From: an uncultured Ignavibacteriota bacterium | GTDB lineage: Bacteria > Bacteroidota > Ignavibacteria > UBA10030 > UBA8401 | DNA length: 46,277 nt | Reading direction: 5' to 3' | NCBI GenBank assembly: GCA_903861125.1 | Contig: CAIOTF010000002.1 | Span: forward strand, 1-46,277 | Part shown: positions 1 through 8,702 of the stretch, piece after piece | Position numbering within the stretch: the stretch's first letter is position 1 | How the letters are laid out: the number at the start of each line of letters is the position of its first letter | Translations under genes and position numbers: made by a program | The notes under the pieces: generated by a model | What the model saw: the letters and a program-made list of their open reading frames with translations, nothing else | The model's database searches: none | Told to the model about the DNA's origin: nothing

Positions 1-39
1 CACAGTGAATACAATATCGTCGTCGCTTTTTTTATTCAT
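1..39 (-). CDS. N-terminus of an unknown protein, cut by the window edge
   Basis: An ATG at 39-37 on the minus strand opens a frame that reads MNKKSDDDIVFTV and runs off the left edge. An AAGG ribosome-binding site lies about 6 bases upstream of the ATG, which supports a real start. Thirteen codons are too few to name a family. Confidence 0.4.
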   Translation of the reverse strand, partial: MNKKSDDDIVFTV

Positions 40-481
40 TGTATGCCTTACGTTTTGTACAATTTCTTCTTTTTTCTAACTCAAGTAAAGACATACATTT
101 ACTAGAATTTTAGCAACCGTATTCAGACACGCTTATGTAAATGCGTAGTTTTTGATTACCATAATCTGCGTTTTTAGCGATTTTTCGGTGATGGGCTGTT
201 TCCGGCGATTCAAATAGAGCATTATATTGTCTTACCGAAGGTTTCTACACTTCAAGTGTAATATATCAACAGATGTTCAACATTCTGTTTGCGGTGTGAA
301 TAACATGGAAATACCGTTTACCGCATTCCCCAAATCAATAACAACACGATGATCAGAGATATGGCAGGCAGGATGTATTTTCCGGAGTAATGTTTTTAAG
401 AAACAATTGTTCTCAAACTTCCACCGGGAAGACAAACAGGTTGCTTCCCAAAAAATTTTGAGAATATCCTCGGCAGCGATC
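40..481. other. Intergenic stretch with one short palindrome
   Basis: I see no convincing gene between the left-edge start and the end of the PAS gene. The only structure noted is an odd-length palindrome at 246-260 (TACACTT-C-AAGTGTA), about 210 bases upstream of the left-edge gene. It could be an operator for that gene, but nothing else supports this. Confidence 0.3.
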
Positions 482-1396
482 TTACCCTATCAATCGGTTC
501 CGGATTTTTTCGGCCTGGGTAGGATAGATTTTATCAACGCAGTCGGGACAAATGCCGTGGGAAAATTGCGCCTGGGAATGCTTCTCTACGTAGGTTTCTA
601 CCTGATCCCAAAATCCTTTGTCATCCCTCACCTTTTTACAGTTTGCGCAGATCGGCACGATCCCCTTTAATATTTTAATATCAAGAAGGGCTTTATTGAG
701 TGTGATAATCATTTGTTCGCGCTCTGCTTCATGTTTTTTCCGCTCGGTAATATCAGTATGGGTGACGAACATCATCAACGGTTCCCCTTCGGTGGACCTC
801 GTAATAATGCTGCCGCGGTCCAGAACCCAAACCCAATGTCCCTGCTTATGTTTTATCCGGCATTCACAAACGTAGTCCGTCAGTTCACCAGCTATATGGC
901 GCCCCAGCAATTCTGCAGATCTTTTCAGGTCATCGGGATGTACCAGTTTTTGCCACGTTGTAATGCTGCTGGGAGAAAGCTCACCAAGCTGATAACCGAT
1001 GATTTCACCCCAACGGTCGTTGTAGATCGTTTCCCCCGTGCGGATATTCCATGCCCACGTACCAATGTTGGCAGCTTTAATGATGTTTTCCATCCGCACA
1101 TATGAATCCCGCAATTCTTCCTCCAAAAATTTATGTCTGGCTTCATCAAGAACAATGCCCTGCGCATTCTGTTTGTTTTCTATTTTCGGCTGTATGGCAG
1201 TCTGTGCCGGCTGTTCATTCAGCATCTCCATTTCTATCTGGAACACTTCCAGTTCGCGGATCAGTTTCAGCATTTCGCTTTCCGAAAAATGAGCGTCCCC
1301 GTTAACCACTCTTTTTTCCATCAGCCATTCAATCATATTACGGATCAGCACAGCCGCTTCCGAATTATTTCCATTGGTCGAACTTTGTTTCCCCAT
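482..1396 (-). CDS. PAS-domain sensor protein without a kinase domain, Cys-rich C-terminus
   Basis: 304 aa. Residues about 40-60 resemble the helical ELEVFQIEMEML segment that precedes PAS domains in many sensor kinases. A PAS/PAC domain follows at about 95-220, ending in the usual THTDITERK. The C-terminus (about 240-300) has paired CxxC motifs, PICANCKK and GICPDC, spaced like a module often seen after PAS or receiver domains and probably a metal site. There is no histidine kinase, GGDEF or other output domain, so it may signal by protein contact. It lies close to a NarL-type response regulator gene on the same strand, which suggests a shared signalling role. The ATG at 1396 is the first in frame. 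Ligand and partner are unknown. Confidence 0.8.
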   Translation of the reverse strand: MGKQSSTNGNNSEAAVLIRNMIEWLMEKRVVNGDAHFSESEMLKLIRELEVFQIEMEMLNEQPAQTAIQPKIENKQNAQGIVLDEARHKFLEEELRDSYVRMENIIKAANIGTWAWNIRTGETIYNDRWGEIIGYQLGELSPSSITTWQKLVHPDDLKRSAELLGRHIAGELTDYVCECRIKHKQGHWVWVLDRGSIITRSTEGEPLMMFVTHTDITERKKHEAEREQMIITLNKALLDIKILKGIVPICANCKKVRDDKGFWDQVETYVEKHSQAQFSHGICPDCVDKIYPTQAEKIRNRLIG

Positions 1397-1440
1397 TTAT
1401 TTTCCATTAATTGTTATTTGGTGTTTATCTCTCAGGATGA

Positions 1441-1474
1441 AAGCCACATTCAAACATAAATATCAATGTGGCTT
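1441..1474 (-). terminator. Probable terminator of the response-regulator/membrane-protein operon
   Basis: A perfect 10-bp stem (AAGCCACATT, 1441-1450, with AATGTGGCTT, 1465-1474) encloses a 14-base loop. It sits 83 bases after the stop of the gene at 1557-1913. On the minus strand it is followed by CTTTCATC, a weak U-tract. Confidence 0.5.
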
Positions 1475-1556
1475 ATTATAGAGTTAGAACATTTGTCCTT
1501 TATCGTTGTTCAAATTCGGAACGGCATTAACTCTGCTTGGTAATAGTGCGGCTGTT

Positions 1557-1913
1557 TTAGAGTGAATATTTTTTCCAGGCCAGTTTCCAGTAATTTCTTG
1601 GGTAAAAACCGCCGTTATCCTGTGTGATATTTTTATCAATTGCGTAGATGACCGATTTCTGGTAAAGCTGTAAAGAAGAATGTTCGTCGGAACTAAGCGT
1701 TAAATGAAGTTTCGGGCCAATGAAAGGAAGTATCTTCGCTGTCGTTAGATCTGCGGCGGCATGCTGTTTTCGCCGCTCCTCTTTTTCAACGGCATTTAGG
1801 AAGAATAACAGGATCACTCCCACCGGAAGAAAGTAGAGGTAATCCAGAAGGAACAACGAGAACATGAATATGACAAAGATTAATGCAATTTTCAGATACA
1901 CCATACGTTCCAT
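1557..1913 (-). CDS. Small two-helix membrane protein of unknown function
   Basis: 118 aa. Two adjacent hydrophobic segments occupy about residues 6-24 and 27-41. They are followed by a charged stretch (EKEERRKQ) and a soluble C-terminal region of about 70 residues with no motif I recognise. Its ATG overlaps the stop of the upstream response regulator by one base (TGATG), so the two are almost certainly cotranscribed and translationally coupled. The protein could be an anchor or accessory factor for the regulator, but this is inferred only from the coupling. Confidence 0.65.
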   Translation of the reverse strand: MERMVYLKIALIFVIFMFSLFLLDYLYFLPVGVILLFFLNAVEKEERRKQHAAADLTTAKILPFIGPKLHLTLSSDEHSSLQLYQKSVIYAIDKNITQDNGGFYPRNYWKLAWKKYSL

Positions 1914-2575
1914 CAGATAATGTTGTTCTTTATTGCAATCGCAATGGCGGCCGGCTGCGAATGGACATCAAATTTTTTGAATACCGATCTTATGTGGAAA
2001 TCGATGGTATGAACGCTTATACCCAGCCTTTCGGATATATCCCGCCGCGGCATCCCTTTTGAAATAGATCTGAGGATCTCCTTTTCGTCAACATTCAAAG
2101 GTTCGTGTTCAGTGTGGTTTTCGCTGCGCGACAACATATCAATCATTGCCGATGTAACAAAGGCATCAAGCGGCCGTCCCCCATGCATGCATTGATCAAT
2201 CGCCAGTTCAATGGCTTCGGCCGTTGATACCTTCAGCATGTATCCATCCGCTCCATGCTGCAGCGTTTCGAGCACCGTTGTGTCGTTCTCGGATCCGGTA
2301 AGAATCAGAATTTTTACCTGAGGCGTTTCCCTTTTTATCTGTTCGGTCGCTTTTACTCCGTTCATTCCGGGTAGATGAATATCCATTAAGATGATATCGG
2401 GTATAACGCCGGAGTGCATACATTTTAGTGCATCTTCCGCGCAGGAAAAGCTTTCTATCTTGGCATAATCTCTCCAAAACACACGCTTAACCGTTTCGGA
2501 ATAATCAACGTTATCTTCAACAAGCCATACTACGATATTCTTTAACGAGGTTCCGGTTGTCATCATAGTGTTCAT
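1913..2575 (-). CDS. NarL/FixJ-type response regulator
   Basis: 220 aa. The receiver domain (about 12-130) shows the acidic pocket (WLVEDN), the phospho-acceptor Asp in ILMDIHLPG, and the conserved Lys in YMLK. A LuxR-type helix-turn-helix follows (about 155-215: ILRSISKGMPRRDISERLGIS, then VHTIDFHIRSVFKKF). It is therefore a phosphorylation-controlled DNA-binding protein. No histidine kinase is adjacent; the PAS protein downstream lacks a kinase domain. GAGG lies about 6 bases before the ATG at 2575. It overlaps the following small membrane gene by one base and is divergent from the regulator at 3107. Confidence 0.93.
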   Translation of the reverse strand: MNTMMTTGTSLKNIVVWLVEDNVDYSETVKRVFWRDYAKIESFSCAEDALKCMHSGVIPDIILMDIHLPGMNGVKATEQIKRETPQVKILILTGSENDTTVLETLQHGADGYMLKVSTAEAIELAIDQCMHGGRPLDAFVTSAMIDMLSRSENHTEHEPLNVDEKEILRSISKGMPRRDISERLGISVHTIDFHIRSVFKKFDVHSQPAAIAIAIKNNII

Positions 2576-3105
2576 AGTGCCTCAGTGGATAGGTTGGTAT
2601 ATGTGTTTTGCATACTAAACAATATAAACCGCACCGCTTACCAAACGCTTACTCACCTCTTAAAAGTGATTATTTTTTTTACTTGATGTTTTTTTTGTAA
2701 ATAATCGTTTACGCTTTATCCAAAATTATTTACTGTTCCTTTGTCATTAAGTAGAGACAAGTCCCACCTTCATCATAATTTTATATCACTGTAAACAGAA
2801 GTTACAGGTTTTTTTTGCCAGCGGCGGGATAAATATGTAATTTTACCTTAAAAACATGCTGTTTTTACATTCTTCTAAAAATGGTTAAAACAGACTATTG
2901 ACATTTTCATTATTTATTATTAACAAATGGTACAATGCTCTTAATAAAATTATTTGGGCTGAACAGGAGCATTTTATCTTAATAAAGAAATACGTAAACA
3001 CGTTATTGACTTTTCGGTAAGATTTAGTCTATTATATAAATAGAACAATCCCCTTAGGAAAAAATGATGACCGGAAAATAACAAAGGTCATTATTGATAT
3101 TGTAA
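2576..3105. other. Divergent AT-rich intergenic region between two regulators
   Basis: About 530 bases separate the minus-strand response regulator from the plus-strand SARP-like regulator. The region is very AT-rich and carries several TTGAC-like hexamers. I see no coding frame or RNA gene. It probably holds the promoters of both regulators. Confidence 0.5.
3006..3035 (+). promoter_or_regulatory. Candidate sigma70-like promoter for the SARP-like regulator
   Basis: TTGACT at 3006-3011 and TATTAT at 3030-3035 are 18 bases apart and lie about 70 bases before the ATG at 3107. A second TTGACA occurs at 2898-2903 with a poorer -10. The match is by consensus only; housekeeping promoters in Bacteroidota can differ from it. 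Confidence 0.35.
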
Positions 3106-3106
3106 T

Positions 3107-5659
3107 ATGATACGTCGGATATTTATTGGTTTTATTCTCTTCTTTTTCTGCTTTATAATAGACTTGAGCGCAGCAGAACAATCCGGCATCGGCGGCGGCG
3201 CTTTTTCAGGCGATCGAAGACTCTCTCCCAACGAATACATCGATCTGACGAATACCACTTCTCTTTCCCTGCCGGAACATTTTCGGCTGGAATTTGACCT
3301 CTGCATCGACGATCCGGACGGCATCAGTTATTTGTTTGAATTTAAATTGAACGACAGCACCCTGCTTCATTGCACCTATTATCACGGCATGCATTCCGAC
3401 CCCGCTACGTTCTCACTCAGCTATAATAAGAATACGACGAAAGCGGTCATCACCTACCCGAATGGTTTGCCAAATCTTGAATTGTGGAAACATGTCGCTG
3501 TGGAGTATAACGGAGCAGACGAAACAGTAACGCTCACCGTTGACTCACAACAGGTGCAATGCACCATAAAAAATATAACACGATCAATACCTTCGGCAAA
3601 ACTGATGTTCTGTTATAACGAGGAGCGAAGAATGCGCCTGCGGGATATATCAATCAGCAGCCTCTCCGGAAAAGAATCTCCTTCGCTGCTCCACCGCTGG
3701 CCGCTTGATGAATGCGAAGGTGATATTGTACACGATGTTGTCGGGAATGTTGATGGCATACAAAGCGGAATTCAATGGCTGCTGCCGACACACTACCATT
3801 GGACGTACGAGGAGACGCTGTATTCCAATCCGGTACAGAAATCGAACCGCATCAATTCGTACCATTATCCCCTTCGCTCAGAAGAAGGGATCGTGATCTT
3901 CGATTCCACGCACAGCACGTTGTACAATCTGCAGTCAAAAAAGAGAACAGTGTTGTTCCGGTATCCCGCTACCTCGATGTTAGTTCTCTATTATCACCCG
4001 CTGAACGGACATTTTTATCAATGCCAGGCCGGCGACGCACCGATGTCGGAATACGATCCGAAAAGCGGGAAGTGGAAAAAAATTACAATTGTCCCGAATG
4101 ATTCGCTGGAATATTATCATGCACTTTTGTTCTATGACCCTCTCCACAAATCGGTGCTGCGCTTCGGCGGTTATGGTCATTTTACCTCAAAGAATTCTTT
4201 GTGGCGCTACGATTTTTCGCGGCAGAAATGGGAACGGTTGGCCACAAAGGGTGAGCGAATTACACCGCGCATGGTTTCTCGAACCAGCTATGCGTATAGC
4301 GCCGATTCAACAAAGGTCTATTTTATGGCCGGCTCGGGATTTAACAGCGGCCGCCAAGAGGATGGAAGGGCGGTCTTTTCTGACCTTTGGGAACTTGATC
4401 TTGCCGAATATTCGTTTAAAAAAGTGTACTCATTTGAACGGCAAGAATTAGGTTATCAAGGTTACGGCATACGTCTGCCGGGAGATCAGTATCTCTATTC
4501 ATTTTTTGCCGATGATTTGGAGCAGCATCATGTTCCGAACTCTCGCTATTTTTTGGTCGATCCGAAGAAGAATTCTATTACGCAGGTTTGCGACACCATT
4601 GTTATAGGGAATAAAAAAGAGCCGTGGGTTATTGCCATGTTTTCCGCAGGCAAGTCAGACCGCCTCTATTCTATCATCAGTGATACAACAACCGATTACC
4701 TGTACAGCATCACCACCCCGCTGCTGACCACTCAGGAATACGAAACATACCGCAATAAATACCGATACGACCATCTGCCGTATAACGCTTCACTGATTGT
4801 TGGCGGACTGTTCCTGGCGGCCGCGTCGGTGTTTGTCTTTGTGTTTAATTACAAAAAACGCCGTAAGGATAATTCGCCGGACGAAACTGTTGAAAGCGTT
4901 CAGCAGCCTCTCTCCGTTCCAGCCGAACCGGCCGCGGCAGTACCGGAAGAGAACAAGGTGAATACTATCACACTTTTCGGCACGTTTGCTATATATGATG
5001 CCGACGGCATCGATAGATCATTATCGCTGGCCGAGAAACCATTGGAATTATTCTTATACCTGCTGGTAAATGGTCCTGTGGTGAATGTAGAAAAACTCAG
5101 CGAAGATCTCTGGCCGGACATGCCGGAAGAGAATCAGAGGAACACCCGCAATGTAACGTTCACGCGGCTGCGTCATCACTTGAAAAGTATTTCTAAGATA
5201 TCGGTTTCCATACGGTCGCATTCCGCCATCCTGAATCTTCCCGAAATGTGGCACTGTGATTATTATACGGTACGGACGCTCCTCGAGAAAAAGGATTTCT
5301 CCCTTATAGAACACAAAAAGTTCAGTTCAATTGTGCTGATGGGTCCGTTTCTGGCATCGTTCCATTATGTATGGATGGATGACAAACGATACAGCGTCGC
5401 CAAAGAAGTAACAAAGATTATGCTTGAGTGCATGAAGCGTTCCCACACGGAAAAACATTGGGAGGAAGTAATTGAGTGCGGAGAATGCCTTCTTGCCGTT
5501 GACGGATTGAATGAATTGGCGATGCAGATGAAGATAGACGCGTTGATACACATCGGCCGGTATGAACACGCAAAGATCGTGTATGACAGGTTTACCGCCG
5601 AATTTTTAACGATCACCGGAAAAGCATACCTAAAGCCGTTCACCGATTTTTTCCATTGA
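3107..5659 (+). CDS. Membrane-anchored LamG/Kelch-like sensor fused to SARP-type DNA-binding and BTAD domains
   Basis: 850 aa. An N-terminal signal peptide (1-23) leads to a LamG/concanavalin-like domain (about 40-215, ending in SPSLLHRWPLDE). A Kelch/beta-propeller-like region follows (about 220-545; repeats such as SEYDPKSGKWKKI, RYDFSRQKWERL, LWELDLAEYSFKK). One membrane helix sits at about 561-582, followed by the basic KKRRK. The cytoplasmic part has a winged-helix DNA-binding domain (about 617-710, LFGTFAIYDADG, KPLELFLYLLVNG, LSEDLWPD) and a helical BTAD-like segment (about 740-850). It looks like a one-component receptor that senses an extracytoplasmic ligand, perhaps a glycan or peptide, and regulates genes directly. 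Targets are unknown; the divergent response regulator and the scavenging locus are candidates. Confidence 0.8.
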   Translation: MIRRIFIGFILFFFCFIIDLSAAEQSGIGGGAFSGDRRLSPNEYIDLTNTTSLSLPEHFRLEFDLCIDDPDGISYLFEFKLNDSTLLHCTYYHGMHSDPATFSLSYNKNTTKAVITYPNGLPNLELWKHVAVEYNGADETVTLTVDSQQVQCTIKNITRSIPSAKLMFCYNEERRMRLRDISISSLSGKESPSLLHRWPLDECEGDIVHDVVGNVDGIQSGIQWLLPTHYHWTYEETLYSNPVQKSNRINSYHYPLRSEEGIVIFDSTHSTLYNLQSKKRTVLFRYPATSMLVLYYHPLNGHFYQCQAGDAPMSEYDPKSGKWKKITIVPNDSLEYYHALLFYDPLHKSVLRFGGYGHFTSKNSLWRYDFSRQKWERLATKGERITPRMVSRTSYAYSADSTKVYFMAGSGFNSGRQEDGRAVFSDLWELDLAEYSFKKVYSFERQELGYQGYGIRLPGDQYLYSFFADDLEQHHVPNSRYFLVDPKKNSITQVCDTIVIGNKKEPWVIAMFSAGKSDRLYSIISDTTTDYLYSITTPLLTTQEYETYRNKYRYDHLPYNASLIVGGLFLAAASVFVFVFNYKKRRKDNSPDETVESVQQPLSVPAEPAAAVPEENKVNTITLFGTFAIYDADGIDRSLSLAEKPLELFLYLLVNGPVVNVEKLSEDLWPDMPEENQRNTRNVTFTRLRHHLKSISKISVSIRSHSAILNLPEMWHCDYYTVRTLLEKKDFSLIEHKKFSSIVLMGPFLASFHYVWMDDKRYSVAKEVTKIMLECMKRSHTEKHWEEVIECGECLLAVDGLNELAMQMKIDALIHIGRYEHAKIVYDRFTAEFLTITGKAYLKPFTDFFH

Positions 5660-5878
5660 ACGCACGCTGTTTGCGCCACTCCTGTTCATTCACAATCGCA
5701 GAAAATATTTCGAGACGGAATACCGTATTGATATTGATCTGAGGGACCGGGCGAGGCGGCTGATGCGTTAATCGTTACGAAGATATTCACCGATCTTTAC
5801 AGTGAGCATTGCCAAAGGGATCGGCTTTGAATAATATTCATTGGCACCGGCATATTTTTGAAACAACGATTGACAACA

Positions 5879-7498
5879 CTAAAAATCGCCGATTGCGGAA
5901 ATCACACGTCTCCAGAAATCGCTACCGTTCAATCCGTTTGTCATGATAACGATTGCAGTCTGTCCGGAATAATTAAATTGTGCATAACACCTGAATCCCG
6001 ATTGATTTGCGCCGCTGTGATACACGATATTTTCTGTTATCGTAGAATCAATCGCCCAGCCGAGTCCCCAGTAAACGCCGATTCCTTTTGCACGTCCCGG
6101 GCGGGGTATCGGTTCACGGATAAGCACTTGAATCTGATGGCGCATCATTTCGGTTCGTGATGCTTCGGACAAGGATGCACTTCCCTTCGCGCTGCGATCA
6201 AGGATATGACCAATGATGGAGGCAAAATCCTCCGCACTGGTGTAGAGTGAGTAGGCGGCGTTCGGCTGTACGTATTTTGTTTTCTGCAAAAAAGCACCGG
6301 ACGTATCGTGTCCAGAGGCGATTAGTGTATCGAGATCCTTCGTCCACGCATAGCTGATATGCTTCAATCCGAGAGGAGCAAAGAGAGTTTGCTGTGCATA
6401 AACATCCAGCTGTTTGCCGGTAATTTTCTCAACGACTCTTTGTAAATAAAAATATCCTTCTCCCGAATATCCGAATTGTGTTCCCGGTTTAAAATATACC
6501 GGAAGAGGTCCGTTAGTTTCTTCATATCCTTTGCGCCAATTCGGGAACCCGGATGTATGGCAGAGAATCATCCGCGCGGTAACGCTTTTTCCGTAATCGC
6601 CAAGAGCGATAAATTGTTCGTCAAGATATGCAGTCAGTGGTTTGTCCAGGTCCAGTTTTTTTTCTTCCGCCAATTTCATCACCAGATATGCAAACACCGG
6701 TTTTGACATGGAGCATGCTTCGAACATTGTTTGGCTGGTAACGGGCTCAAGGTTCCGCGCATCCTTCACGCCGAAATTTGCCGACCAAAACATTTTCCCT
6801 TTTTTCAACAGACAGACGGAGACCCCAGGAATATGCAGTTCCTTCATGAAACGCGGAACAAGCATGCCGATAGCCGTAATAATAGAATCGTCGTTGGGCG
6901 GATTTTTAAGCTTTGTGCGTTGTATTCTGCTGAGTGCATACGCTGCTCCCCATTTGATATCTTCGTTCGGATCATGAAGATATTTTGATATTTCGGATGC
7001 GGCAGGGGTGGCAGGTTTACCAATATTTCCCAGAGCGATGAGTGAACACCACCTAACATTTTCGTTCGGATCGGCGAGAGCCTTCGTCAAAAACGGAACT
7101 GCCTCTTGTACATCCCCACCGATTCTGCCTAACGAGATGGCAGCACCCCAGCGTACATTATCATTCGTATCCTGAAGCGCCTTCAGTAAATATGGAACCG
7201 CTCTCTTGCCGATGCGGCCGAGCGATAGCGCTGCTTCACCGAGCAGATAAAGATTCCCGTCCGACAGAGAAACGATCAGAAACGAAACAGCGGCAGTATC
7301 AAATTTTTTTCGATTACCGAGTGTCCGCACGGCATCCAAACGCACGTTGTCCGGATTGTTTTTATCCGCCGCTAGCGAAATAAGAGAGTCGATCGTTGAA
7401 GGATGATGCTGTGCCGGCATACTTGAAACGGCGGCAAGCAGGAGTACTATTATAAACGCAAATGTTCGCTGAGTATGATCGTTGCGGTTGTTCATCAT
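5879..7498 (-). CDS. Secreted HEAT-repeat / beta-lactamase-fold serine hydrolase fusion
   Basis: 539 aa. A signal peptide (about 11-30) is followed by four or five HEAT-like repeats (about 50-193; ALSLGRIGKRAVPYLLKAL, AISLGRIG, ALGNIG, AYALSRI). A class C beta-lactamase/esterase-type domain occupies about 205-539. Catalytic motifs are S263-x-x-K266 (SMSK), Y344-S-G, and HSG near the C-terminus (YHSGANQSG). Such enzymes include D-aminopeptidases, esterases and peptidoglycan-acting hydrolases; the substrate cannot be told here. The HEAT array may bind a partner or a polymer. The TAA of the upstream PLP-enzyme gene lies two bases before the ATG, so the two are probably cotranscribed. Confidence 0.85.
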   Translation of the reverse strand: MMNNRNDHTQRTFAFIIVLLLAAVSSMPAQHHPSTIDSLISLAADKNNPDNVRLDAVRTLGNRKKFDTAAVSFLIVSLSDGNLYLLGEAALSLGRIGKRAVPYLLKALQDTNDNVRWGAAISLGRIGGDVQEAVPFLTKALADPNENVRWCSLIALGNIGKPATPAASEISKYLHDPNEDIKWGAAYALSRIQRTKLKNPPNDDSIITAIGMLVPRFMKELHIPGVSVCLLKKGKMFWSANFGVKDARNLEPVTSQTMFEACSMSKPVFAYLVMKLAEEKKLDLDKPLTAYLDEQFIALGDYGKSVTARMILCHTSGFPNWRKGYEETNGPLPVYFKPGTQFGYSGEGYFYLQRVVEKITGKQLDVYAQQTLFAPLGLKHISYAWTKDLDTLIASGHDTSGAFLQKTKYVQPNAAYSLYTSAEDFASIIGHILDRSAKGSASLSEASRTEMMRHQIQVLIREPIPRPGRAKGIGVYWGLGWAIDSTITENIVYHSGANQSGFRCYAQFNYSGQTAIVIMTNGLNGSDFWRRVISAIGDF

Positions 7499-7500
7499 GG

Positions 7501-8505
7501 TTATCTTTTCACGGTTACATTGGCAAGCGGACGAAATTCCGGTTCATACGAAAATAAGACCGGCAATCCCCCGGTGTGTATGAATACGGTCGGCAGGTCT
7601 GGATCCAGTATTTTCTTCACAACAAGATCAATCAATCCCGCCATAGCTTTTCCGGTATAGACCGGATCGAGCAGCACTCCTTCCGTGCGCGCACATTGGA
7701 TCACCGCGTTTTGTCCTTCGGCTGTCGGTGAGCCATACTCGGTAAAATAGCGGTCGTATGTTTCTATGTCCCTCTCCTGAACATCAAGCGGCATGTTCAG
7801 CAGCGTGCGGCATTCGCTGATAATTTCAAGTGTTCGTTTCGTGATGGCAGCGGAAGTGCGTGAGACACTGATCCCGACGATTCGGGAGTTGGGCATAAAC
7901 ATTCTTGCGCCGAGTATAATTCCGGCAAGCGTGCCGCACGAACCGACGGGCAGAACGATCTGCACTTTTTTATCGGTGTTCAGTTGAGCAGAGATTTCCT
8001 TCACCGCGGTGATACAGCCGAGCGAACCGAGCGCCGTGCTTCCGCCGATGGGAAGCATATAAGGACGTGATCCACTCCGCTTCAATTCCTCCGCCCAATC
8101 CGTCATCGCCGCTGTAAGATGATCGTTGGCGTCATCGTTCGGAAGGAATCTGATCTCTGCGCCGAACAGAATATCCAGCAGAAGATTTCCGTCGTATGAA
8201 GTGAATTCGGGTCCGCCAAGCACCATCTTCGCTTTCAGATTGAACATCGCTGCGGCAGCGGCAACAATTCTTACAAGATTCGATTGAACTCCGCCCGCCG
8301 CCATAACAACATCGTGGTTATTTTCGAGGATCTCTGCGAAGTCATATTCAAGTTTCCTCACTTTGGTTCCGCCGCCGGCAAACCCTGTAAGATCATCCCG
8401 TTTGATGAACAGTGAGGCGAGGCCAAGTTCTTTTGCCAGGCGCGGTGCCGCTTGGAGAGGCGTGGGATACATGCCGAGGTGAATGCGGGGAAAATCTTCT
8501 ATCAT
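7501..8505 (-). CDS. D-cysteine desulfhydrase / ACC deaminase-family PLP enzyme
   Basis: 334 aa from the ATG at 8505; a GTG start at 8586 would add 27 residues that do not look like the family. The enzyme begins FPRIHLGMYPTPL, with the PLP lysine motif GGGTKVRKLEY near residue 50, the AAGGVQSN segment, and the phosphate-binding loop LPVGSCGTLAG. Family members degrade D-cysteine to pyruvate, H2S and ammonia, or deaminate 1-aminocyclopropane-1-carboxylate; sequence reading alone does not separate these. Its neighbours handle peptides and amino-acid stereochemistry, which favours a D-amino-acid role. The length matches the family (about 330). Confidence 0.88.
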   Translation of the reverse strand: MIEDFPRIHLGMYPTPLQAAPRLAKELGLASLFIKRDDLTGFAGGGTKVRKLEYDFAEILENNHDVVMAAGGVQSNLVRIVAAAAAMFNLKAKMVLGGPEFTSYDGNLLLDILFGAEIRFLPNDDANDHLTAAMTDWAEELKRSGSRPYMLPIGGSTALGSLGCITAVKEISAQLNTDKKVQIVLPVGSCGTLAGIILGARMFMPNSRIVGISVSRTSAAITKRTLEIISECRTLLNMPLDVQERDIETYDRYFTEYGSPTAEGQNAVIQCARTEGVLLDPVYTGKAMAGLIDLVVKKILDPDLPTVFIHTGGLPVLFSYEPEFRPLANVTVKR

Positions 8506-8592
8506 ACGGATTGTCCGTTCAAAATAGTAACTGATGCTACGCGTAAATGAATTTATTTGGTAAAATGGTTCTGCCAAAGGTATCACTTCGTG

Positions 8593-8635
8593 AGGCGCGT
8601 CCCGATAAAAAGAATCGGGACTTGCTCACCATGAC
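8593..8635. repeat. Dispersed palindromic repeat, copy 1
   Basis: Shares GGCGCGTCCCGAT, a variable 7-8-base loop, then ATCGGGACTTGCTCA and CATGAC with a second copy at 11398-11440. The stem GTCCCGAT/ATCGGGAC (8599-8606 with 8614-8621) is perfect. A run of seven T follows on the plus strand, but no plus-strand gene ends here, so it looks like a REP-type intergenic element. Confidence 0.7.
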
Positions 8636-8669
8636 CGTTTTTTTGTTCTGCGTAACATCAGATAGTAAT

Positions 8670-8692
8670 ACGCTGAACATGTAATTCAGCGT
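8670..8692 (-). terminator. Hairpin after the C45-family gene, possible terminator
   Basis: A perfect 8-bp stem, ACGCTGAA (8670-8677) with TTCAGCGT (8685-8692), has a 7-base loop and lies 11 bases after the stop at 8703. There is no clear U-tract on the minus strand, so termination is uncertain. Confidence 0.35.
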
Positions 8693-8702
8693 GAGAGCTG
8701 TT

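Noticed and set aside
246-260. Palindrome TACACTT-C-AAGTGTA as an operator
   Set aside because: Single occurrence, no regulator family matched and no repeat elsewhere in the window; kept only as a note on the gap.
426-449. GGGAAG/CTTCCC hairpin as terminator of the PAS gene
   Set aside because: Only six base pairs and no U-tract on the minus strand; the A and T run is on the other side.
8506-8586. Longer form of the PLP enzyme from the GTG at 8586
   Set aside because: The extra 27 residues do not resemble the family, and the ATG at 8505 gives the usual length and N-terminus.
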